Positions 24,176 to 34,089 are shown, counted from the stretch's first letter. The stretch is 64,000 nucleotides of DNA from Maratus speciosus (GCA_963932465.1 OZ010791.1:319730283-319794282); one strand, 5' to 3'. The notes: a model not told the origin generated them from the sequence alone. Numbers and translations are program-made.

Positions 24176-24251
24176 TTTTCATTTAGCCTAGCGCTACCTA
24201 GACTCTTCTTTGAGAAGAGCCGAATTTCTCAATTAGCATACGACATATATA

Positions 24252-25733
24252 CAGGAAACGTCAACAATATAGGACGTCTTTTTTAAATGTTACCACGATA
24301 CAGGATAATGGTCTAGCATATATTGAAATAGAATCAAATTTTCCCAGTAATTCAGAAATTAAGTTTAACTTGGATCAAGAAATGGTTTCATCACCACTGC
24401 CCGTACATACTTAATTGTCAATTGGAAAATTCAGTAGTCACTGAAAATTAAATCCAGTTAAACTCATCAGCGATGTTAAAATCATCTACACACTTAAAAA
24501 TTAAATCGTAATAGTTAATCAGAAGCACTGCTTGCTTAAGCCATATTTTAAAATTATCTTGTATTCACTGTAGTTCCTCTTAATAAAATTTCAGAAGTAA
24601 TGTAACATTTTTATTGTCCCTAGACTCCGCAGACTTCTAGTGAATTTCATCTTCGTAGTATGTATACGGCAATTTATGAAAACGAAGCAAATTTATATAT
24701 TTATATATACAAATTTATATATAAATTGTGTCTTTTTTATTTCAGCTCATAGACTGCAATGTCAATTTTGTTCGTAATGTTAATGTTGTAAAATACGGAT
24801 AAAAGAAAATTTTATTAAACTGTAATAACATATCCTTTTTAATTACGCTTAAAAAATAAAGCGATAATAAACTGTTTTAAAATCAATGACTTATTGAATG
24901 TTTTTTCAAGCCAACATTATGCATATTCAGTATAAATTCATAAATATCACCATACACTATTTAATTACAAAAATTACAGCTATATTAATAAAAATGGTAT
25001 CCGTTTTAGAAAACTTATTTTAAAATAATTAAAACTCTTAAACTATTTCCAACAAGTGTGTTTTTAAAATAATGCCCAGGTAAATTAACAAGGCTGTTTA
25101 GAATGAAATTTCTTTTTACTTGTTTTTTAAATGTACATATTATTGATAGGAAAAGACCGATTAAAAAATGGAAATATAGATATATATATATTTGTTTTAT
25201 TTATACATATTAGTTAACAATAATTAAATGAAAAAGAAACATTATAAATTGGAATACGAAATAAATCTAACATTTAAATGTACAAAAAACTTTTCATATA
25301 CATGTGCATATAACTCTTTAAGATAATTTACAATGTTACAGGAATCCTTGCGTGCATAATTCGCAAAATTTGAAATACGAAATAAGAAACAACTTTTTCG
25401 TTATCCTCACGCAAAATAGGCATTAATGTTTTAAAGTACTCTCTTCTTTAGTAGCTTATACAATAAACTCCATTTGAAATTATGAATTTGTGTTCCGAAA
25501 ACTCCCACAAGGGAAATTAAAAGAACAATTAAGTATGCTTAATAGAAAAAGAAATTTGACATTTTCAGATGATTTTTGCGTATTTAACTTATTATAAGAA
25601 TCGTATTTATAGTTTCTTCATTATCCAACTAAAGGATACAATGAACCTTTATGCTGCCGTCATCGTGCAAAAAAATTAAGAAAATTTCTTGCATAGTATC
25701 TTTAATCAGTTTTACATTATGTGCAATTATATA
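24252..25733. other. AT-rich spacer, no gene recognised
   Basis: Non-coding sequence between the TIR element and the small mariner derivative. A short AT run lies near 24695-24725. I see no other structure. Confidence 0.4.
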
Positions 25734-25841
25734 CAGGGTGATTCATAATGAATAGAACAAAAAGAAAACATGATTGTGAACGTTGTAATTAATATATTTA
25801 GAAAATTCAAATTTACCTCAAAACTACATTTATTCAAGTTT

Positions 25842-26030
25842 CTACAGGTGTTCAATATGTGCCCCTCCGGTGACACGACAAATGTCAACACGGTAATCAA
25901 GCTCCTGCCACACTCGTGATAGCATATAACCTGTGATGGAGTACAACACTGCAATTATCCGCTTCTTCAGTTCCTCTAAGTCCTGAGAAAGTGGTGGCAC
26001 AAACACCTTGTCTTTAACGAAACCACAGAG
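25842..26030 (-). pseudogene. C-terminal fragment of the same transposase
   Basis: In another minus frame, about 62 codons run from LCGFVKDKVF through LEELKKRIIAV and WQELDYRVDICRVTGGAHIE to a natural stop at 25842-25844. This is the usual C-terminal end of DUF4817/Tc-type transposases: the 'LWG.VKD.V' block after the last catalytic residue, then 'YRLDI.RATNG.HIE'. It lies just past the deletion junction with the N-terminal fragment and out of frame with it. Confidence 0.65.
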
Positions 26031-26272
26031 AAAAAAATCGCAGGGCGTTCACGAATTCTTTCAACCACTTCGGGTTTTGTTTCTTTTCGTCCTGGGCTTT
26101 TGTTCTTGCATAAGCAGCCGGTATCCTGGAACTGCTTCACCCACCTGCTTATGTTATGCCGATGCGGTGGTTGTTTACGAAATTTCGTGCGAAAATGTCT
26201 TTGCACAACAGTTACCGAGGAGGTTTTGGCATATTCGAAAACGCAGTACGCTTTCTCCTGCATGGACAACAT
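25976..26272 (-). pseudogene. N-terminal transposase fragment (DUF4817-type helix-turn-helix)
   Basis: The likely start is the Met at 26272, beginning MLSMQEKAYCVFEYAK. The upstream 43 codons of the open frame look like terminal-repeat sequence. Residues resemble the DUF4817 domain common at the start of arthropod mariner-type transposases: VQRHFRTKF, then ISRWVKQFQDTGCLC and VVERIRE. After VVERIRE the family similarity stops abruptly and the frame ends within about 25 codons. That marks the internal deletion junction near 26030-26050. The DDE catalytic core is missing, so it cannot transpose itself. As an isolated DNA-binding domain it might act as a repressor, but that is speculation. Confidence 0.65.
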
Positions 26273-26599
26273 TTTGTTTAACAGCGCCTCTAGCGGCAAG
26301 TTCGTTATTCGATGATTTTTCCCTGTTGCCAAATAAAACCTGTATAATTGTAATTGCAGAATAAATTTGTTTCGGCTGAATAAATCTATTATGGCAGTCA
26401 CACTGCGCTATTCTTTTTGGCCCATTCATTATGAATCACCCAGTACATTTCTCTCCAATTTCTTATACTTAAAAATAAAACTTTCACGAAACAGCATTTG
26501 CTAATTCTACGATTTTTCTTCATCTTATAGTGTGTGGGTTTTAAAGTACGCTTCTTGAAGCGATTTCTGAGAGATATTATAACTAAATGTGTGCGTCAA

Positions 26600-27560
26600 A
26601 TAATCCTAATAAAATGATCAAATGCCGAAACTGATGAATGAAACAGTCTTCTTATTAGACTATTATTATTAAAATGAAGAAGATAGAATCGCATTTTCAC
26701 ATTTTCTCATGTTTTCTTAAAACAAATAACGGGCAACTTTTTAAAAACATTCTTACGTATTTGTAGGCCGAATATTCATATGCACATACAGTAAGAATGA
26801 TTACAATTTCATGCAGCACATATCTATTCAATTATCGGCAATCAGTAATTACGTTATTTTTCTTCAGCTCAGTTTCTTATCATGTAAAATTAAACGTTCA
26901 GAAATGTGTTTTACAAAATTGAATTTTATTCATTGTATTGTGCATAAGTTATCTGAATATGAAGCAACATTCATGACAAATGTATTAAAAATTCGTAAAT
27001 CCGATTCGAGCATCCAATAAGACTAATTATGCATCTAAATATAAAAGAAAATTCAAACCTGTTTTTTTTTTCTTTAACTAACATTGTTAAAATAAAAAAT
27101 TGTATATGAATTAAGACTTTAACCTAACCAACGATTGACTAAAACAAGTTATCAAATAAGTTTTATATAGTCCCAAATCTGACTTTCTATACCACATTTT
27201 AATATGCAAAAACAATTATAATATGAATAAGTTTACGACTCACATATTCATTCAGTTATAGGCTAGTTGTAATCATGAATTTTTTTTTTTTTTTTAACCT
27301 TGTTTCTAACATATTTAAATTGACATTTTAGAAAACGTTTTAATTTTTTAATTTAGCATACGCTATTAGAATATAAAAAAACATGCTTAAAAATGTCTTA
27401 ATTATATGGAAATCAGTGCCGCTCAGGGAAATGGACAAATTATGTATCCACAACTAATAGGTATTTTAAGATCGTTTTCCTGCTTAAACTACCGTTGTCA
27501 AAATAAAGAAATATCAATTAAACCTCCAACTTAGCTTAAGATTTTGTTTTTAAAAATTAC
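26600..27560. repeat. Diverged satellite of about 410-bp units, left of the retroelement nest
   Basis: Units are marked by 'ttcttaaactaccg'-like phrases near 26650, 27070 and 27483, and by 'tcatatgcacata'-like phrases near 26775 and 27200. The same unit type resumes at 38697 after the jockey/mariner/hAT nest. Divergence is high, so the period is approximate. No coding sequence. Confidence 0.45.
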
Positions 27561-27595
27561 AAATTCGAGTTTTATTTATTTTACATCGCATATAT

Positions 27596-27895
27596 AAGTA
27601 AGTAAGTAAGCACCCACCCTGGGAACCCGCTTTTGGCTTATGGTTAGGTGTAACCCCCAAGCCCAGGTCAGGGAAAAGTTTTACTACCTGCGGAAACAAG
27701 CCCAGAACCCCAGTCTCCGGGAAAGAAGACTTCAGAACGACCCGCCTGACACGCCGAAGAGAGCACAAGAGGCAAGTGCCGTGTCCCCGGACCGCCTGTG
27801 AAAATTTATGATTATTTAAGATGGCGATTCTTTACCAATCACAATTGGCTACCCTATTGTTTCAGGGCGAGCCTAGAAATATATTACGATTATGA
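27596..27895 (-). repeat. GC-rich SINE-like repeat with (TAAG)n end
   Basis: This ~300-bp block is much richer in G+C than its surroundings. At its left it ends in a short plus-strand gtaagtaagtaagtaag tract, which would be the tail if the repeat points left. Its sharp compositional borders and tandem tail suggest a short retroposon. I see no convincing TSD or tRNA boxes. A minus-strand open frame of 72 codons here (27550-27768) is not recognisable as a protein. Confidence 0.35.
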
Positions 27896-28135
27896 TTTAT
27901 ATGTTTTGGAATTTACGTACTATTTGAAAAAAATTTAAGTATTTACATTCATCTTTTCATTTGATAAGAAATATTTTTTTCCCTTTTTTTCACCCTTTTA
28001 AACAAAAATATTTATACATATTTACAATATTTCTAGTGGTATTTAAGTTCTTAAAAATAAAACAATCTCAAAAACACCCTTCCATACACCACGTGGACCC
28101 ATGACATGTTCACCACAGGCAATCGGAAGAGGTAA

Positions 28136-28675
28136 TTATTGAATGTATTTATATTGAATAAAAGAATAATGGCTATTGAGAATATCGTAGTTAGCATAAA
28201 GTTTTTTAAGTTGTGCCGGGTCATTAATTATTTTTAGGATGTCCTGAAGGATTGTCGTTTCTGTTCTGTGAAATTTAAACTTCATGAATTTGCAGTTGCC
28301 GAAAATGTAATGCATCGGGTCTCCTCGACCACCACATTTACAAAGGTCGTCATCTTTTTTGCCGATATTATAAAGGAAAGACGGGAAGCTGCCGCGGCCT
28401 GTTAAAAAGTAAATATATACTTTATCTTTTGAAATTATTTGGTTCTGAACTTTTGGTACCAGCCCGTGCGTATATCTGCCACCCCCTGAGTGATCCCAGT
28501 TGTACTGCCACCTGTCCAGTAATTGGGTTCGAATACATTTTATAAGATAGGACCGAGGCAATTTAACTCCTCGATCCACTGGTAGGTCGCAGTACTGGGC
28601 GGCATCATTCGCCAGCTCATCCGCCAGTTCATTACCCGCTATGCCAATGTGGCCTTTTATCCAAGTAATGTAAAA
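28136..28675 (-). pseudogene. Jockey ORF2, C-terminal part (end of RNase H and CCHC motif)
   Basis: The frame opens upstream of 28579, near 28675, with WIKGHIGIAGNELADELAND. This is the last conserved block of LINE RNase H, with its His and Asp. It continues about 170 codons to a stop at 28136. A zinc-binding-like CKCGGRGDPMHYIFGNC (C-C-H-C) follows at roughly two thirds of the segment, as is usual after RNase H in jockey-like ORF2. It is separated from the RT frame by a one-base loss in a T run near 28680, so it was originally one protein with it. Confidence 0.8.
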
Positions 28676-30603
28676 AAAAATTTATTTTGATTTTGTTTAA
28701 TTAAATTATGGATGTAATAAATTGAAGGGTTAGTTGGAAATAAATTGTCTAAGGCTTTAATAGTAGATTGACTGTCACTTAATATTTGGAATTTTGTATA
28801 AGGGGAGTTAATGGCCCAATTAATTGCCGAAATTATTGCGTGCAGCTCCGCCTGAAAGATTGAATTTTCTGCTCTCAGTTTGACTGTTTTTTCATAAATT
28901 TTAATGTTATGATTGTAGGCTACCATTGCATATGCTGTGCCAGAGTCCACCTTAGAACCATCTGTGTAAATCGAAATAAGATTAGTTTTTGTGATAATTT
29001 TGTCTGTAACTATTAAGTTATTTAAATGAATTTCCGGATTTATTTCATATTTTAGGATTTTATTTTCTATATCATCTTTACATATTGGTTTGGGTTCTTT
29101 AAGTAATAAGTTTTTTTTGTGTAAAATATTGTATTTTAGATTTTTATATTCCAGTGTTATTAAGATTGGTGGTATTCCTAATAGGACCTGTAACGTATGT
29201 GTTGCAACATTTTTATATGTTTTGGTTATTGACGTGAGACAAGTTCTTTGGGTGGATTGGAGAGCGCGTTTATCTTTTATCCTGACGTCTCCAAACCACA
29301 CCTCCGAACCATAGTCTATAATTTTTTCTAGTACTGCTATGTACCAGGTTCTAAGATAGCCTCTGTCCACCCCCCAAGTAGCCGAGAAGACCCGTTTAAT
29401 GGATGAGGTTAGCTGTAAAATTTTGTTTTTTATGCTAGTTATGTGCTTGTCCCATTTTAAAGTACTCTGGAATATTATCCCTAAAATTTTTATTTCCTTT
29501 AATGGCTTGATGGTATAGTTACCCAATTTAAAGGTTGGTGGACGTTTATCCAAAGTGTTTTTCCCCAACATAATAAAAGTCGTTTTTTCCTTTGAAATCT
29601 GTAAATTTAAGTTATTGCAAATATTATAAAAAAGTTTTATTTTTTGGTTGGTTTCGGTCTCTAAGATGAGTCTGCTCCACGCTTTGACAACCATATTGAA
29701 GTCATCGCAAAAAACATACAGGTCTTCGAATTTACTGTAAAAGTTTATTAAGATTATATTTGCTATGATTAGCCACAGAAGTGGCCCAAGGCACGACCCC
29801 TGTGGACAGCCTTGATAAGTTGGTCTTTTAATGTTATTTGATAAATAATTTGTTATTAGTTCTCGTTCGGATAAGAAGCTAAGAAGGATACATTTTAAAT
29901 ATTGGGGAATCGGTAATTCGTTAATTTGTTGACCCAAAGTGACCCAATCGATATTGTCAAACGCCCCTACAATGTCGAATGAGATAATGCTGCAGTATTT
30001 ATATTTTTCAAGATACGTTTTTGCTTTATGTTTTAATTTGTTTAATAGTTGAATTGTGCTTCTGTTCTCACGGAAGCCATACTGGGCCCCGTGAAGAACA
30101 TTTAATTTTTCTAAGTAGTGATTAATTCTTCGTTTTAGGATCCTCTCATAGATTTTTCCCAGCATGGGAAGGAGACAAATGGGTCTATAGGAAGAAGGTT
30201 GGCGTGGATTTTTATTACGTTTTGCGAAGAAGATCACATTTGCTATTTTCCATGATTTAGGAAAGTAGTTAAGAGTAAGACATTTGTTATATAAGTCACG
30301 TATTAGATGTTTAAAATTATTGTATATGTTTTTAATAATAAATGCATCAATTTTATCAAATCCAGGGGCTTTTAAATTATTTTGCTCATTAAGTGCTGAT
30401 TTTATTTCTTTAAAAGATATTAGGGGGGGAGGGGGGGAAAGATCTTCCTCTGCCGCTGGGTCCATGAGAGGTGGATGCGGGTTTTGATGTATTGGGAAAT
30501 GGTGGTTAAGTAATATGTTGAAAGTGTCTAATTTTGTAGTATATGGGGTTGAACCCTGTAGTGTTGTGTGTATGAAATGATTATTTTTGAGTCTTTTATT
30601 CAT
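28657..30603 (-). CDS. Jockey ORF2, reverse transcriptase and RNase H part (648 codons)
   Basis: This frame supplies target-primed reverse transcription. Visible RT blocks are APGFDKIDAFIIKNI and SYRPICLLPMLGKIYERIL early, then QYGFRENRSTI, motif A SFDIVGAFDNIDW, motif B GCPQGSCLGPLLW, and motif C YVFCDDF, where FCDD replaces the common YADD. ILGIIF follows. RNase H begins at about residue 545 with IYTDGSK, then FQAELHAI and ILSDSQSTI. The acidic triad is present, but the last His/Asp block is frameshifted away at 28657-28680. Its first Met is not the true start, because the frame is continuous upstream with the endonuclease except for one stop. Family usage makes this one polyprotein with EN. 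Confidence 0.85.
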   Translation of the reverse strand: MNKRLKNNHFIHTTLQGSTPYTTKLDTFNILLNHHFPIHQNPHPPLMDPAAEEDLSPPPPLISFKEIKSALNEQNNLKAPGFDKIDAFIIKNIYNNFKHLIRDLYNKCLTLNYFPKSWKIANVIFFAKRNKNPRQPSSYRPICLLPMLGKIYERILKRRINHYLEKLNVLHGAQYGFRENRSTIQLLNKLKHKAKTYLEKYKYCSIISFDIVGAFDNIDWVTLGQQINELPIPQYLKCILLSFLSERELITNYLSNNIKRPTYQGCPQGSCLGPLLWLIIANIILINFYSKFEDLYVFCDDFNMVVKAWSRLILETETNQKIKLFYNICNNLNLQISKEKTTFIMLGKNTLDKRPPTFKLGNYTIKPLKEIKILGIIFQSTLKWDKHITSIKNKILQLTSSIKRVFSATWGVDRGYLRTWYIAVLEKIIDYGSEVWFGDVRIKDKRALQSTQRTCLTSITKTYKNVATHTLQVLLGIPPILITLEYKNLKYNILHKKNLLLKEPKPICKDDIENKILKYEINPEIHLNNLIVTDKIITKTNLISIYTDGSKVDSGTAYAMVAYNHNIKIYEKTVKLRAENSIFQAELHAIISAINWAINSPYTKFQILSDSQSTIKALDNLFPTNPSIYYIHNLIKQNQNKFFFTLLG

Positions 30604-30675
30604 TGCTATTTTAAAGGCTTGGCCAAATTTGTCTTTTGTTTTAGAGCAGAAACTCTGCCATGATTTAGTTTTTTG

Positions 30676-31853
30676 TTATTTTATACGTTTTTTTTTGTAT
30701 ATTGCTCTTTCTCCTTGTAGGAGGGTTCTCCACTTTGTGTCATTTGTTGATTTAAATCTTTTCCGTAATGCTGAGATTTTATTTCGCTGGACCTTCAGCT
30801 CTGCCGTCCACCAGTCAAATGTTGGATATAATTTGAAACTTTTTGTTTTTAGTGAGGATTTACAGGTGTCTAGAATTACTTGGTTAAAACCATCAAGCCA
30901 TTCATCCAGTTCTAGTCGAGTTTTAGTATCAGATAAGGATTTAAGTAAATTATTAATTTTCGGTTTCAAGATGTAATTAAATTTTTTAAAATTTGAGTAT
31001 CTTGTTTTAAATCTTTTAAGGTCTAGAATAACTGGTTTAAGATTTAATGAGAATCTGATATACCTGTGGTCCGACGTGCTCTCTACTGTGTCATCTACAT
31101 ACCATGAGTCCACGCAGTCCACCAGGTCTTGTGTACAAAGGGTTACATCTGGATTCCCCTTCATGGGACGATTCGGCTGTCCTATAAATGAATGAGGTGC
31201 CTCTATATCATTGATCAGAGTTAAGTTATTAGATAATAGTAAGTATGTCAAAATTTTTCCCCGTTCATCTTCTTTCTGATATCCTAAAAGTGACAAGTGG
31301 ACATTGAGGTCTCCCCCCATTATGATGTGATTCAATGGTTCGAAGAAGTCCAGCCACTTCATATCACGTCTGAAATCACCTTTTGGTCTGGCATACACAG
31401 AGCCTATTGTGATCTTGCCGGATTCAGTAGTAAGATTGACGAATACTGCATTATCGTCTTTATATGTCTCTATCACTTCCACGTCCTTTCGAGTTACCAC
31501 AACTGCCGCTGTTTTATTTTTTGAGATAAATGCTTGCCAATTTGACGGAATTGACCATATGGCTTCGTTAAAGTAGTAAAAGTCCTGTAATAGAAGAACT
31601 AGTATTTTATGCTGATTTGCAAATCCCATTAGGGTTGATGTTGCAGAACTTGATCCCTGTAGATTAATTTGAATAAAGGTTAGTTCATTTGGAATATATA
31701 TTTTCTGTGGTTTTGCAGGGTTATTCAGAATTTCTGTTATTATTTGTTCTTGGTTTACTGTTAAATTTCCATTTTGAGTATTGGAGTTGTTTGAGTTTGT
31801 TGAGTTATTAGAATTATTTATTTCTTCATTTATCGGATTGAACTTTCTTGATT
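30676..31853 (-). CDS. Jockey ORF2, N-terminal AP endonuclease part
   Basis: This is an apurinic-type endonuclease that would nick the target DNA. LLLQDFYYFNEAIW is the QEPY-like first block, with Asp where Glu is usual. SVYARPKGD, IMGGDLNVHLSLLG and SDHRYIRFSL with the catalytic SDH follow. The first Met is at 31629, but the open frame with family-like sequence (Asn/Ser-rich, then LTFIQINLQGSS) extends up to about 31853 without an ATG in frame. The true start is therefore lost or non-AUG, or depends on coupling to ORF1. It ends at an in-frame TAA (30676-30678). 24 sense codons further on is the first Met of the RT segment, in the same frame. Confidence 0.85.
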
Positions 31854-31960
31854 AATTTGTATATTTTTATTTCTCTGTGACAGGTAGTACTGTAGTGTTG
31901 GACAGTCTGATGAACTCGATCTATGCGGGAAGTCGCTATTTGTTCCAGCACAGTTTCTGC

Positions 31961-33538
31961 CTATATCGAATTTATTTTATTTATTTGTGCTAGATTGCTT
32001 CGCTGTAGTATTAAATATTGTAAAGTCGGACATTCACTAGAACTAGCTGCATGCGTGAAGTCACTCGCACTCCCCATGCAGTTTCTGCATCTGTGTTGTT
32101 GTGGTTCATTTCTGTAATAACAATATTTTTGATCATGGCGTCCTGCACAGTATTCACACGTTGGAGATTGTCGGCAATTCTGATCCACGTGTCCGAAAGA
32201 TTGACAGTTCTTACATCTTAATATAGGTTGGTAAGGTGCAATCCTGACCGATGTAAATCCCATGACGATCTTTCGTTGTCTCAGTAGATGAATCGCAACT
32301 GGAGCTTCTGCTTCAAAAATTAGTTGGTATGTTGAAGCTTTTTCTCTTTGTTTTCTATTAATGTAGTTTATTGGAATATCTGAATCATAAAGATTTTTTA
32401 GATTGGTTATTATTTCTTGTGGATCCATATATGTCGGGATCCCTAAAATAATCAGTTTTCGCAGATCCGCAGCCTTATATTCTATATCCACAATGTCTTT
32501 TAGGGTTTGTATCTTTTCAATCGCCTCAAGCAGCTTATTCGTGTTTTCATCACTAATCGTTTTAATTATTAGTGTATTTTTGTTTTTGGCAAGTTCACAA
32601 TATATTTGTTTATATTCAATTGTGTTTCTAGTTTCTCTTGTTAGCATGATTTTTATGTCATTGAGCGACATATTCGTGTTTTTCTGCCGAGTTATCAGGA
32701 TAGCTGCTTTTGAATACTGTGCATGTACCGTTGGAATTGTTGTCTTCTTAGGTATTGCAGCCACCTCCGAATATAGTGAATTATCTGTATTTGCCTGTAT
32801 GTTTTCTTCTATATTATTGCATTTTATGATTGGTTGTTGTTCCTCTACTGTTTCTATTTTTTCTCTTATCTTTTTAAGTTCTTCCAAGATGATTCTAGTA
32901 TAAGGTATCGTTTCTTCTGTATTTTGCTGTTGAATTAAGTCTCCTATTACTTTATTTTTGTTTCTAATTTCTTTTAATTGTTTTTCTATTTCTTCTTTGT
33001 ATTTTAATTCTTTTTCTAGTAGTTCATTCAATTCTTTATTGCATTTTTCCAATTCATTTGTTAGAGTGGGCTGTTCTTGCAACTTCTTAATCGTTTCTAA
33101 TTGATCTTTTATGATTTGTTCGTGTTCAAGGATTTTTTGACGTTGATCTAACGTCACCTTATTGACGGTGTTGAGATTCGCCGTTATTCTATCATTTTCT
33201 TCTCTTTGTATTTCAAGGTCTTTCACCATTTCACTTGCTTTAAAGATAATTTTGTCTAGGTATTTTTTAGCTTCTTCACAATCACCTCTTCTTCTACTTC
33301 TTGTAAGTGATTTATAAATCTCTATCATTTGAGTCATTGTCATCTTCTTTATAGCAAGTTCACCATACCTCGGCGTGGCTACTTCCTCCGGAGGATCTTG
33401 AGTCGACATTGAGGAATTTTGTGTGTTGTCTTCTTGTATAGATATTTGAGTTGCTCTTTCTTCTGTAGTTTTTAAGTCATGTCTGCCCGATTTTTCTGTC
33501 ACCGTTCTTCTACTCTTCTCCTTTAATTCTTTAATCAT
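31961..33538 (-). CDS. Jockey ORF1, gag-like nucleic-acid-binding protein
   Basis: At 525 codons from its first Met, this encodes a protein that would coat the retrotransposon RNA. The first ~250 residues are highly charged and predicted coiled coil (long E/K/Q-rich stretches such as KELKYKEEIEKQLKEIRNK). A PRE_C2HC/RRM-like middle follows (DIVDIEYKAADLRKLIILG). Then come three zinc knuckles: CKNCQSFGHVDQNC, CEYCAGRHDQKYC, and a CRNC...H...C unit. The open frame continues upstream of the Met (IRELDDNKNNLEKRAEQQ) to about 33607, where a one-base loss in an A run separates it from an N-terminal piece. ORF2 begins about 110 bp beyond its stop. Confidence 0.85.
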   Translation of the reverse strand: MIKELKEKSRRTVTEKSGRHDLKTTEERATQISIQEDNTQNSSMSTQDPPEEVATPRYGELAIKKMTMTQMIEIYKSLTRSRRRGDCEEAKKYLDKIIFKASEMVKDLEIQREENDRITANLNTVNKVTLDQRQKILEHEQIIKDQLETIKKLQEQPTLTNELEKCNKELNELLEKELKYKEEIEKQLKEIRNKNKVIGDLIQQQNTEETIPYTRIILEELKKIREKIETVEEQQPIIKCNNIEENIQANTDNSLYSEVAAIPKKTTIPTVHAQYSKAAILITRQKNTNMSLNDIKIMLTRETRNTIEYKQIYCELAKNKNTLIIKTISDENTNKLLEAIEKIQTLKDIVDIEYKAADLRKLIILGIPTYMDPQEIITNLKNLYDSDIPINYINRKQREKASTYQLIFEAEAPVAIHLLRQRKIVMGFTSVRIAPYQPILRCKNCQSFGHVDQNCRQSPTCEYCAGRHDQKYCYYRNEPQQHRCRNCMGSASDFTHAASSSECPTLQYLILQRSNLAQINKINSI

Positions 33539-33594
33539 CTTTTCCTGCTGTTCCGCTCTTTTTTCCAGATTATTTTTGTTGTCATCTAATTCTC

Positions 33595-33936
33595 TTATTT
33601 TTTGATGAGATATTTTTCTGCCATACTAGACGCTCCTTTAGCATGAGTGCTCTTCGTCTTGCTGTAGCTATCTATCAATTGTTCCAGCGACATTAATTTT
33701 GCCATGGGTTCTGAATATGTTGTCAGATTTTTTGGAAGGTTTTTAGTATTTAATCTTGGTGTTGAGTGTATTGATATACTGGAATCAAATGATCCTTCAG
33801 TTTCATGCTCCACAAGATCCTTTACTCTCTGTGGCTTTGGAGTCGCCTGGGCAGTTATTAACTGATTTTCTAATTCTTGGATACATATAGATATATATTT
33901 ATATATACAGGTTGTTACCGAATTCCACCTACACAT
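33595..33936 (-). pseudogene. N-terminal part of jockey ORF1, frameshifted and fused to mariner end
   Basis: The 113-codon frame ends MAEKYLIKK at an A6 run (T6 on the plus strand, near 33597-33602). Adding one A would join it in frame to the long ORF1 segment. The first ~10 residues (MCRWNSVTTC) are encoded by the terminal repeat of the adjacent mariner element, so the listed start is not the native one. The native N terminus was probably cut off at 33907. The rest is charged and polar with no named domain. Confidence 0.6.
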
Positions 33937-34089
33937 TCAGAAGGGTGTGAATCAAGAAGATTAAATGTTACCATAAAACACGAGCACGCAAACCACGTTT
34001 AGCGGAAGAAAATCACATAAAATAGTTATGAAGGGTGTGACGTCGAATGGAAAAATAGTCCAATAATGAAATGAAACTATGAGATATTT

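Larger units (their letters stand above)
14401..24245. mobile_element. 9.8-kb TIR element with inverted subterminal satellite arrays
   Basis: The left end TGTCGTAGGGCTAATTGAG matches the right end, read inward, TGTCGTATGCTAATTGAG, and both continue into '(A)AATCCGGCTC'/'AATTCGGCTC'. Further inside the two ends align again at 'aaatgaccacttatttc'/'aagtgaccacttgtttc'. Both ends then enter a ~120-bp tandem repeat in opposite orientations. The flanks are TATATA on both sides (14395-14400 and 24246-24251), consistent with a TA, TATA or TATATA duplication. Net of the nested insertion it is about 4.9 kb. I see no transposase, and the superfamily is unknown. Confidence 0.6.
25734..26443. mobile_element. 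710-bp deletion derivative of a Tc1/mariner-like (DUF4817) element
   Basis: The ends are inverted: CAGGGTGATTCATAATGAAT on the left and, read inward from the right, CTGGGTGATTCATAATGAAT. TA flanks both sides (25732-25733 and 26444-26445). The minus strand holds an N-terminal transposase piece joined to a C-terminal piece, with the middle of the gene removed. Confidence 0.8.
27970..33907 (-). mobile_element. Jockey-clade non-LTR retrotransposon, near full length but broken
   Basis: Reading leftward it has ORF1 (gag-like with CCHC knuckles), then ORF2 (endonuclease, reverse transcriptase, RNase H, C-terminal CCHC), a ~160-bp 3' UTR, and an A-rich end near 27970-27990 (T-rich on the plus strand). 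The 5' side stops exactly at the terminus of a mariner element at 33908. Few defects separate it from an intact element: one missing base in ORF1, one in-frame stop and one missing base in ORF2. It is relatively young compared with most of the window. I found no TSD. Confidence 0.85.

Noticed and set aside
23071..24191. Several 73-119-codon frames on both strands
   Set aside because: They are repeat-unit artefacts of the right-hand ~120-bp array and the AT/T/G tract.
27550..27768. 72-codon minus-strand frame in the GC-rich block
   Set aside because: It lies in a SINE-like repeat and resembles no known protein.
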